Below, piece by piece: positions 40,756-49,000 of a stretch of DNA of 64,000 nucleotides (the stretch's first letter is position 1; each line of letters begins with the position of its first letter). Where the stretch lies: contig NZ_JHXX01000001.1 of the NCBI RefSeq assembly GCF_000621605.1, forward strand, positions 930,001 to 994,000, in the 5' to 3' direction. The stretch is from Butyrivibrio sp. MC2021. Lineage in GTDB: Bacteria; Bacillota; Clostridia; Lachnospirales; Lachnospiraceae. Below the pieces are notes generated by a model. The model saw nothing but the letters and a program-made list of their open reading frames with translations. It ran no database searches and was not told the DNA's origin. The position numbers were made by a program, and so were the translations under genes.

Positions 40756-41526
40756 TCATGAAAGGTCTGCCAGGTGGATAAGTGCATCCTCGGCAATAAT
40801 ACACTCTGCATGCTCTTCTATAAACAGTGATTCGGGAGAATTAACCGTAAGAAGCTGTGAGTACTCAACTCCTGCTCTTCTCATCTCGTAAATAATGCCC
40901 TCTTCTCCGGACATAAGACCGGCCAGCATATAGAATCTGCCTTTGTGCTTATAAAGCGCGGAATCCACGATCGGAAGTCTCTGTACAACCTTGGAAAATC
41001 TCTTGGCCTCTGATAAATCCTCAAACTCCATCATATATCTGGCATACTCAGTCAGGGGCTGATATGTGGCTGCAGGCTCACCGGATAAGAACTCATCCTC
41101 ACCGGGCCTTCCGTAGATTCTGTTTATGGTATCTGTAACATTGGTGATAACCTCGTTAAGAGCTACTCCCTTATCCTTGCCGGTCTTTCTCTTGATCTCG
41201 TCAACCCTCTCCTGGGTCAGGAGCCTTAATACTGTCTCAGCGGCTCCGCGGATCCTGTCAGTAGCTTTCTGGATATCATCATTGCTCATTTTTACTGCAA
41301 AAATGCGGACACTGCCATCCATCATCATATTTTTGCTCATCATCATGACCTCTGTCTCAGGGTCATAATCAAGCTGCTGTCCAACCTCTTTATTCAGCTG
41401 CGCAAAAAATGATGTTGTGTTCTCAGCTCCGTTGATCACTGCCTCCGGAGTAAGTCCTATCTCATGAAGTTCTGATGCGGCTATACTGCATTCTACGGTT
41501 GTTTCATTCATTTTTACTATAATCAT
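40756..41526 (-). CDS. mecA: MecA-like adaptor protein
   Basis: About 256 residues from the fourth ATG-type Met (41526), which has GAGAGGAG at 9 nt; earlier ATGs at 41535 and 41532 are too close to that site. The N-terminal ligand-binding part (VECSIAASELHEIGLTPEAV) and the C-terminal ClpC-binding part (ALYKHKGRFYMLAGL, IEEHAECIIAEDALIHLADL) follow the MecA plan, joined by a charged linker. MecA brings substrates such as ComK to ClpCP for unfolding and degradation. Confidence 0.8.
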   Translation of the reverse strand: MIIVKMNETTVECSIAASELHEIGLTPEAVINGAENTTSFFAQLNKEVGQQLDYDPETEVMMMSKNMMMDGSVRIFAVKMSNDDIQKATDRIRGAAETVLRLLTQERVDEIKRKTGKDKGVALNEVITNVTDTINRIYGRPGEDEFLSGEPAATYQPLTEYARYMMEFEDLSEAKRFSKVVQRLPIVDSALYKHKGRFYMLAGLMSGEEGIIYEMRRAGVEYSQLLTVNSPESLFIEEHAECIIAEDALIHLADLS

Positions 41527-41685
41527 GCGCATCATCTCCTCTCCATGGAAACTGCCTCTTCATCCTTGAATATAACAATCCGTTATAAATATGTATGTTT
41601 TCTTAAGCTAATTATATTACTAATGAAAGTCACTGCATAGTGCGCGGTGGTAAAAAAACACTAATAATACTATAAACTATTAGTG

Positions 41686-41724
41686 CAAAAAAGACCTTCA
41701 TCACAGTGTTTGTAATGAAGGTCT
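41686..41724 (-). terminator. Terminator of the pilus operon
   Basis: Minus strand: AGACCTTCAT (41715-41724) with ATGAAGGTCT (41692-41701), 13-nt loop, then six U. It follows the sortase stop by 12 nt. Confidence 0.9.
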
Positions 41725-41735
41725 CATACTCATTT

Positions 41736-42380
41736 TTACTTTCTTATATGCTTGCTTTCTTCAGCAGCCTTGATGACGTCCGGTGTCTCTCCGGTCTCGC
41801 TGACCTGTCCTGTTGCTTCACATCTGACAGTGACACGGTTTGCACCGCCTACTGTACAGGTAAACAATGTCAGATCCCAATCGCCGCCTTCCATCTCTTC
41901 TACGTCATAAGCTCCAAGGGTTTCAATATTGGCAACCTGATAATAGAAGCTCTTGCCGTTCATATCAGTAACTATAATGGAGTCTCCTGTTGAAAGCTCT
42001 CCAAGATTTCCGAAATGCTCTGAGTAGTTATGTCCACAGATAATAAGATCATTTTCGTAAGCGGATCCTTCATATCTGCAAACAGAAACCTTGGCATTTT
42101 CCTTTGCCCATTCACTCTGAATAGGAAGAAGAAGTCCCAGGTCAGGTATCTGAACCGTTCCTATGAAGCTTCTGCCGTCAACATCAACCACCGGCATATC
42201 GCCGTGATCCTCTGATGCCAACACCGTATCGGGAACCTGCTCAATTACGCTGCTTAAAAGCTCATCCGATGCAGATCCTGCATTGGCATTCTCGTCAAGA
42301 TTGTTCTTAACGATGCTCGCTGCTGCCACAAGAAGCAGTACTCCAAATATAATATAAAAATAACCTGATAGCTTTTTCAT
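41736..42380 (-). CDS. Sortase (accessory/anchoring type)
   Basis: 214 residues from the ATG at 42380 (AAAGG site); the frame is open 21 codons upstream. An N-terminal membrane anchor (SGYFYIIFGVLLLVAAAS) precedes the catalytic domain. The catalytic His is in LIICGHNYSEHFGNL, the Cys in TLFTCTVGG (TLxTC) and the Arg in NRVTVRCEA. Sortases cleave LPxTG-type signals and join the Thr to an amino group. Being last in the pilus operon and distinct from the class C enzyme, it probably attaches the finished pilus to the cell wall. Confidence 0.88.
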   Translation of the reverse strand: MKKLSGYFYIIFGVLLLVAAASIVKNNLDENANAGSASDELLSSVIEQVPDTVLASEDHGDMPVVDVDGRSFIGTVQIPDLGLLLPIQSEWAKENAKVSVCRYEGSAYENDLIICGHNYSEHFGNLGELSTGDSIIVTDMNGKSFYYQVANIETLGAYDVEEMEGGDWDLTLFTCTVGGANRVTVRCEATGQVSETGETPDVIKAAEESKHIRK

Positions 42381-42474
42381 TTGTGTGATGCGCCTTTCAA
42401 AATCAAACTGCATCATACCCTGCAACTTCTTTTTGCTCCCCACAAGCTGCAGCTCCCTGAAATAATATGCTTTA

Positions 42475-43542
42475 TTAAGCCTTTGCGTTCTTACGTATTC
42501 CCTTGATTATAAAGAATACTCCGAAAAGAACAAGTATTGGAAGAGGCCACCACAGCTGTCCTGTCTGTGGAAGTCTTCTTGCTCCGAGAACCTCAGGAAG
42601 ATCTCTGATGGCACCAAGTACTGACGGAAGGTCAGGTGTTGAAGGTGGTGTCTCGGGATCCGGAGGTGTTCCGGGAGGTGTCTCCGGCGGATTATATGTA
42701 TTGGTAAATACGAATGTATACTTCTTTTCCTTCTTGCTGGTGGAAAGTGAAGCTGTGTAGTTCTCACCGGTGGATGTCTCAACAAGCTTCCAATCATGTC
42801 CCGGCTCATAGCTCCAGGAATATTTCCAGTTATTTGAAGCGCTGAGTGTAACACTCTTGTAGAGCTTCTCATCACAGTAGATCTTAACAGTGATGGATGT
42901 AGGTCTGTTGTTTTCGTAACCTGAATCGCTCCAACGCTTGTAAACTACAAACTCATCGTCGATTATTCTCTCTTCTCTTTCCTTCTTGGGAGAAACCTCA
43001 ACGTTGTAAGTCCAGGTCATAATCTCTGTTTCCTTGTCTCTTTCAAGAAGAGGTAAAGGATAAACAAAATCTGAGAAAGAATAAACATACTTGTCATCTA
43101 TAAGGTTATCGCTTATTACCAGATAAATACCAAGTTCAAGATCTGTGTAATAGGTCTTGCCTTCCTTATCGGAAACGCCTTCCTTATAGGGCTTGATGTC
43201 TTTAGCCTTAACATAGCTCTTAACTCCATCTACGCAAGCCTTCCAGGCATCAAACTTGAAACCGTTATTAAAAAAGCCTGAGTCTGAAAAAACAGGACTG
43301 AATTCATCAAGTACTGTGTATTTACCTACCGGATCAACAGAAGCGATACGATAAATACGGGACTTAACGCCCGCCAGCGGCTCATCATCAACAGAATGAT
43401 GGGTTACAGTCATTGTGCCCTTTTTGGCAAGATCGATATCCGCCGCAAAAGCATTCTGACCGGGAAGCAGCGTCAAGATCATTATCAAGGCTACTGCCGC
43501 AGACAATATTCTACTAAAAATGTCTTTTCCTAACTTAACCAT
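42475..43542 (-). CDS. Minor/basal pilin with LPQTG sorting signal
   Basis: 355 residues from the ATG at 43542, which has GAGGA at 6 nt and overlaps the sortase C stop by 8 nt; the frame extends 19 codons further. Signal peptide (LSAAVALIMILTLLPGQNAFA), a SpaA-like N-terminal domain (TMTVTHHSVDDEPLAGVKSR), a Cna-B domain (FVVYKRWSDSGYENN to FTFTNTYN-like end), a Pro-rich linker (PPETPPGTPPDPETPP), the duplicated motif LPSVLGAIR / LPEVLGARR, then LPQTG, a membrane helix and a basic tail. Likely the basal or tip pilin joined to the shaft by sortase C. Confidence 0.88.
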   Translation of the reverse strand: MVKLGKDIFSRILSAAVALIMILTLLPGQNAFAADIDLAKKGTMTVTHHSVDDEPLAGVKSRIYRIASVDPVGKYTVLDEFSPVFSDSGFFNNGFKFDAWKACVDGVKSYVKAKDIKPYKEGVSDKEGKTYYTDLELGIYLVISDNLIDDKYVYSFSDFVYPLPLLERDKETEIMTWTYNVEVSPKKEREERIIDDEFVVYKRWSDSGYENNRPTSITVKIYCDEKLYKSVTLSASNNWKYSWSYEPGHDWKLVETSTGENYTASLSTSKKEKKYTFVFTNTYNPPETPPGTPPDPETPPSTPDLPSVLGAIRDLPEVLGARRLPQTGQLWWPLPILVLFGVFFIIKGIRKNAKA

Positions 43543-44386
43543 GTTTCTTCCTCTTAGTGCGATATTTGGATGTCGCAAACAGATATATAATAAATGCAAT
43601 GAGTATCAGCGGCCCTCCTATAAAGGGGGCAACAACCAATGTTCCGTATCTGGTTGCATCCGCAGGTACAATTAGTTTGGTTTCTTCGTTATAATCAACA
43701 CGCTTTGCTCTTACAAGGAGCCTGTGAGTATTTACACCATAAGGGGTGCAGGTCACAAGCGTGACATATTCTTCTCCATCAACAATTGCCAGGTCATTGG
43801 TCTCCTCCGGGAGAACAATGTTAATCTTGTCAACCTGATATGCAAAAGTCTCATCCAGTATATGTAATAAAAATGAATCGCCTACGATCATCTGATCCAG
43901 GTCTGAAAACAGTTTGGAGGATGGCAATCCTCTGTGGCCCGAGAGCACTACATGTGTGCCTTCTGTGCCTGTAGGAAATGAGGTTCCCTCAAGATGACCT
44001 ATTCCCACCTGAAGAACAGTTTCTTCTGTTCCATGATAGATCGGAAGATTAACTCCGATATTCTCAATTTCGATATAACCTATGATTCCGGTCCCTGTAG
44101 GATCCAGAACACTGTTGTAATACTCTAATTCTTCATCAGTCAGGGTGAAGTTTAGATTTTTATCGGCAAGTTTCTCATTGTACTTAATGGCTTCATCCCA
44201 AAACTTGCTGTAGTCTTCCTTGGTGATGTTACTCATAGCCTCTTCATAGTTGGAAATCGCCCTACTCTGATGCCTTGAGTTAACGTAATTACTGACTGAT
44301 GGATATAAAAAAATGGCAAGTCCAACGAGAAAAATTATGCTGAATATTATATTTGGAATCAGTTTTTTTAAATTCTTATTATTCAT
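43535..44386 (-). CDS. Class C sortase (pilin polymerase)
   Basis: 283 residues. N-terminal membrane helix, catalytic His in VVLSGHRGLPSS, Cys in TLVTCTPYGVNTHR and Arg in the following LLVRAKR, and a C-terminal second membrane helix (VVAPFIGGPLILIAFIIYLF), the layout of pilin-polymerising class C enzymes. The lid region before the catalytic domain has YNSVLDPTGTG in place of the usual DPW/DPF. A TTG lies just before the ATG chosen here. It links pilin subunits through the LPxTG Thr and a pilin Lys. Confidence 0.92.
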   Translation of the reverse strand: MNNKNLKKLIPNIIFSIIFLVGLAIFLYPSVSNYVNSRHQSRAISNYEEAMSNITKEDYSKFWDEAIKYNEKLADKNLNFTLTDEELEYYNSVLDPTGTGIIGYIEIENIGVNLPIYHGTEETVLQVGIGHLEGTSFPTGTEGTHVVLSGHRGLPSSKLFSDLDQMIVGDSFLLHILDETFAYQVDKINIVLPEETNDLAIVDGEEYVTLVTCTPYGVNTHRLLVRAKRVDYNEETKLIVPADATRYGTLVVAPFIGGPLILIAFIIYLFATSKYRTKRKKHG

Positions 44387-44439
44387 CAACTATATATCTC
44401 GCTGAATAAACACCTTTAAAGCTTTGAACCATTTTCTGC

Positions 44440-44474
44440 ATTTCTAAAGAGGCCTTCCGGCACTCTTTAGAAAT
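44440..44474. promoter_or_regulatory. Strong hairpin between major pilin and sortase C
   Basis: 12-bp perfect stem ATTTCTAAAGAG (44440-44451) with CTCTTTAGAAAT (44463-44474), 11-nt loop, no U-run. It lies 75 nt past the major pilin stop and could protect the pilin mRNA 3' end or reduce downstream expression. Confidence 0.65.
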
Positions 44475-44549
44475 ACAGTCAGTTTCATTTAAAAGAAACA
44501 AGATTCAATAAATAATTTCAAAACCTTTTTTCATAAATACCCGGGCCGA

Positions 44550-45953
44550 TTATGCCTGTGCGTCAGCTTTTCTGCGAACCATGAAGTAAGCAACGCCTGC
44601 GATGATAAGGATACCACCGAGAAGGTAGAATACTGTTGTTCCGATTCCACCGGTCTCAGGAAGAACTGAACCTGTGAAGTTCTTTACTTCGACAACCTGA
44701 ACACCCTCAGTAAGCTGAAGCTCACCGTTGATTACAAGCTCCTGTCTTGCATCAAGCATGTTGTATCCTGCAGGAGCCTTATCCTCCTGAAGGTAATATG
44801 TCTTAGCATCAAGACCAACGATTGTTGCCTTACCTTCTGAATCAACTGCGATTACCTGACCCTGCTCGTTATCTTTTGCAATACGATAATTGTTGCCGTC
44901 CTTAACAACTGCGATCTGATTTCCACCCTCTAATGAATCCCAAAGTGAGAACTCAGCATCTGTAAGAGCCTTCTTGTTAGTTCCGTCAATCTTAACAATC
45001 TTAACACCAAGTGTTGTTACATCAACAGGATCTGTCTCAGCTGAAGCATAGTTATCATACTCAAGATGAGCTGTATTCTGCTCAGGAACACAAACCCTTG
45101 CCTTCTCGTTAACTGTAGCAGTATAAGTAAGGATGATGGACTTACCCTTGCTTGCAGCAACTACATCCTCATCAATAACTGTTGTGTAAACATTCTTGCC
45201 CTCAGTAAGAACAGGATCTGACCACTGATACTGAGCAACAGTTTTTCCATCAACAGTTGCTGTGATGTTCTTGTTGAAAGTAAGACCAACAGTAGCTGTA
45301 TCAACAACTTTGATAGTCTTTTTTGCAACTGATGCAGGAACCTTAACATCAAGTGTATAGGTTACAACTGTATCATACATCTGAGCGAAATCCTTATCGT
45401 CTTCCTTGCCGATTGTAGGATATGAGTTCTTCTCGTTGATTTTTACTTCACCAACGGTCTGAACAGCAGCTACAGTACCAAGGCTTGAAAGAATGAGGTA
45501 GTAACCGGGAGCAAGCTCCTGTGTAGCTACACCGTTCTTAGAATAAAACTCACCTGTAATCTTAACCTGATCCTTAACAGCCTTTGTGTTAAGAGCCTCA
45601 GCGATTGCTTCGCCGGTGGGCTTGTTCTTCTCATCTGCGAGCTTTACATTGTAACGTGAACCGTCAGCTGACTTGCTGTATACAAAAAGCTTAGTTGCTG
45701 CAAGTGCCTTAGCAAGACCTTCCTCAGTTACGTAGTATGCGATCTGATCGCCGTTTACGATGTCAGCCTTCATGATCTGGAAATAATCATAAGTGATGAC
45801 AGCGTTGGGGTTACTTACTGATGTGTTGGAGCTGTCGATTGTGATGCTTGTCTTTGGTGCGTCTGTTGATTCTGTTGCTGCAGCGGAAATTCCCATTGAA
45901 AATACCATTGTAGCAGCAAGAATACCTGTTAATAGTTTCTTAAATCCTTTCAT
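44550..45953 (-). CDS. Major pilin (SpaA-type, LPETG sorting signal)
   Basis: 467 residues. Signal peptide (LLTGILAATMVFSMGISAAA), an N-terminal domain containing the pilin-motif-like NEKNSYPTIGKEDDKD (its Lys is a candidate linkage residue), beta-rich middle domains, a Cna-B domain with the E-box YYLQEDKAPAGYN, then VLPETGGIGTTVFYLLGG, membrane helix and basic tail. Intramolecular isopeptide bonds are expected. GGAG site. As the shaft subunit it would be polymerised by the class C sortase encoded next. Confidence 0.93.
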   Translation of the reverse strand: MKGFKKLLTGILAATMVFSMGISAAATESTDAPKTSITIDSSNTSVSNPNAVITYDYFQIMKADIVNGDQIAYYVTEEGLAKALAATKLFVYSKSADGSRYNVKLADEKNKPTGEAIAEALNTKAVKDQVKITGEFYSKNGVATQELAPGYYLILSSLGTVAAVQTVGEVKINEKNSYPTIGKEDDKDFAQMYDTVVTYTLDVKVPASVAKKTIKVVDTATVGLTFNKNITATVDGKTVAQYQWSDPVLTEGKNVYTTVIDEDVVAASKGKSIILTYTATVNEKARVCVPEQNTAHLEYDNYASAETDPVDVTTLGVKIVKIDGTNKKALTDAEFSLWDSLEGGNQIAVVKDGNNYRIAKDNEQGQVIAVDSEGKATIVGLDAKTYYLQEDKAPAGYNMLDARQELVINGELQLTEGVQVVEVKNFTGSVLPETGGIGTTVFYLLGGILIIAGVAYFMVRRKADAQA

Positions 45954-46060
45954 TTCTTTTCCTCTCCTTTGAATCTTGAGTCTTGTATAATTCTGTTGTT
46001 TTGTATCCGGTGCAAATGAGCACCTGTTCTTAAGCTTATCGCTTTAAACCTAAATAAGTT

Positions 46061-49000
46061 TTACAGTAACCTCTTTCTTCTTGTAAAAAGAAGTCCCGCA
46101 AATGCAGCGCCTGCAGCCATTATAAGTCCGATGACTGTAAACGGAGCTGTTCCCATACCTCCTGTAGAAGGAAGTGTATTGGTGTAAACCGCTTCGTTGA
46201 TGATTGTTACTCCACCGAAGTCGGTTCCCTTGGAATCATGCTTCATAGCATAGCCTGTATCCCTGCTCTTGGAGCCGTCAACAACTACCTCTTTCTGCTC
46301 ATTTCCTTTATAAGCCTTACCGTTGTATGAGTATGTAACTCTGTAGCTTGCCAGATACTCATCGGATTCCTTAACGGTATATTCATAAGCCTTGCCCTTC
46401 TCGTTATAAAGCGGAAGGTCTGTTACTGTCTGAGTCCAGTTGTTGGCTGCAGAAAGTTCTGTGGTTCCGAATAATGTCCAATCGCCGCCCTTTACTCTCT
46501 GCCATATGTAAACTGTCAGGACTGAACGCTTGTCGGCGATGTTCTCACCGGTGCTGCCATCGAGCCACTGCTTGGTTACAGTAAGCTTTCCTGTAAGTAC
46601 ATTGGTAAATGAAACGTCTGCTACACTTCCCGAACCGTAAGTAACAATGAATGTGTTGTTGTCGGGAGTTACTGTATCAGGGTTACTTCCAAGTCTGAGC
46701 TTGCAGGTTGCTACTACATTCTTGAAGGCTTCATCTGTAGCATAAGTTACATCAGCTCCAAGATAGTAGAAGTCCTCATCCAGAGTAGTGTCCTGTGTAT
46801 ACTTGGCAGGATTTGCCATGTTGTCATAGGTGTAGCTCTTTTCAAACTTGGTATAGCACTTACTTACTATGATCTTTACATAGTAAGTCTTGCTGTCATA
46901 GCTGACTCCCGCAACAGGATTGTCGCTGTCCTCTGTGATCTTGTAGAGGTAAGTTCCTTCAAATCTGAAAGGTATTGAAGGGAACTGGACTGTAGCTACG
47001 TTATTCACTGCATCCTTACCGGTTACGGTAACTTTGGAGATTCCGTTCTGAGCTCCCACAGGCATAGGCTGTACAGCAAGCTCAGGATTCATCTCATAGT
47101 CTATAGGATTGCCTTCAGAGTTTTTCATGGAGAATCCGATGCCCTGCATTGTGAAGGTGAAGGCCATATCATCTTTCCATGCGCCGCCCTGGAAGTTCTT
47201 GGCTATCTGTATAGGTCCTACAGGGATACTGTAATAGTTACATACCTGAACTGTCTGAGTATGTGAACAATTATCTATATCAGCATAACCAACCTTAACA
47301 TTGGTAGGAGCCTTATCAAAGTGATTAGGTATATCTACCGAGAACACAGCTCTGAAGTTATTTCCGCCTGTCCCCAGATAGTTACCGCCCTCTCTGTCAA
47401 CTGTTACGTCATACTTGGTAACTCTTGAAAGGTTGGTGGTTGTAAGATAAGTGCTCTTATTTGCATATGGATCATAAGTAAATGTAAGTCCGTCTGCAAC
47501 CTCATCAACCGTATAGGTTCCGGAAGGAATACAGGATATTGTCCACTGAGCACTTCTGTTGTAAGTAACCACATACTTATTACCTGTAGGTGTATGTGTA
47601 CTTCCGCTATACTCAATTGCCTCTCTCGTATCACCGGCCCTGCCGGTAAAGCCCTTAAGAACTATATAGTTCTTGGTGGAGTTATTGGTAATTCTGAATG
47701 TTACATTGTCAAGGAGCGCTGTTCCCGTATTATCTCTTACAAATCCTGAACCGAAGTCATTAACAACCATCTTATGGATTCGAAGCTGTGATCTGCCTGT
47801 GCTCTCGTTGTAGAATGCCACATGCTGGAACTGCTCTTCGTCTCTGTTAGGTCCGATTCTGTGCTGGTCATTGAAGAAGCCTGTTCCCGGATTGCTCTGG
47901 AGCTGTTCTGACTCAGCAGCTGTAATTCTGTAATAAAGCGGTTCTACTTCACCGCCCTCGTAATACTTGATCTTAACAAGAATTGCGGTGTTGTCCTTGG
48001 AATAATTACCGGATACCACATCATTCTCAAAAAGAACAAAGTAATAAGTACTCTCATTCTTAGTTGCTGCGGTTCCGTACTTCATTCCGCAAAGTCTCGG
48101 GTTAATATCGAAGCTAATGCTTGAACCCACATTTCTGATATCCCAGCTGATAGGTTTCCAGGTGTATTTACCACTGCTGTCCTTATCAAGCATTACCAAC
48201 ATAAAGCTGAACTTGCCGGTATCCTCTGACTTAGCAAGAAGTCCGTCAACATATTTATCAGCCTTGATGGTGATGATATCTGAGTTGTCAGCTTCGTTGT
48301 TGATAATCATAGAAGCCTGCTGCTCAAGATACTTACGGGCTGAAAGCTTGTGAATCTCTCTTCTCTGAATCAGGTATTTGGCAATAACCGCACCGGGCAC
48401 AGCGCCGTTATATACATCAACTGTAGCCTTAGGTGCCACAAAGTTGCCGGATACTGTATCAAGGATCAATTTTCCTGTATAAGGAACAAATCCATCTCCG
48501 CTCTTCATAACAGGGTTGATAATGATCTGGTTGGCAATTTCCGACCATCCCTCACCGGTCTTGGCTGTTTCTTTATCACTCTGAACCTTGAACTGCAAGA
48601 GTGTATACTCTTTACAATCGCTCAGGTCAAGGTTGATAACAAGAAGCTTGCTACCGATGTAGATACCCTGATTGGTAAGGTAGTTATTAAGGTCATTCTC
48701 TGTGTAGTTACCCAGATAAGCCTTAGTAACATCCTTTAAGAAGCCATCCTTGGTTCCTATTGCATTTATTACCATTACATCGCCGGAATCCTGAAGAAGT
48801 GCAAGCTTCCTGGAAGCCTCTGATGCAGTATTTAACATATTTGAAACTGATATAGGGAAGGTTCCCTGAACCTTCGTTCCTGCATCACCGTTGGGATAGG
48901 TGTAAACAGTGTATGAATTTTCTGAATTCTTTACGAAAACCGTATCACCGGGAACCTGCTTGAGCTTGTGGTACAAGTTCTCTCCGGTAGCATTGTTCTC

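Noticed and set aside
41659-41685. 8-bp inverted repeat beyond the pilus operon terminator
   Set aside because: AT-rich and short; likely chance and not needed after a complete terminator.
45954-46060. Internal promoter before the major pilin gene
   Set aside because: TTGCAC and AT-rich boxes are present but spacing and -10 match are poor; I cannot support it, although extra pilin transcription would make sense.
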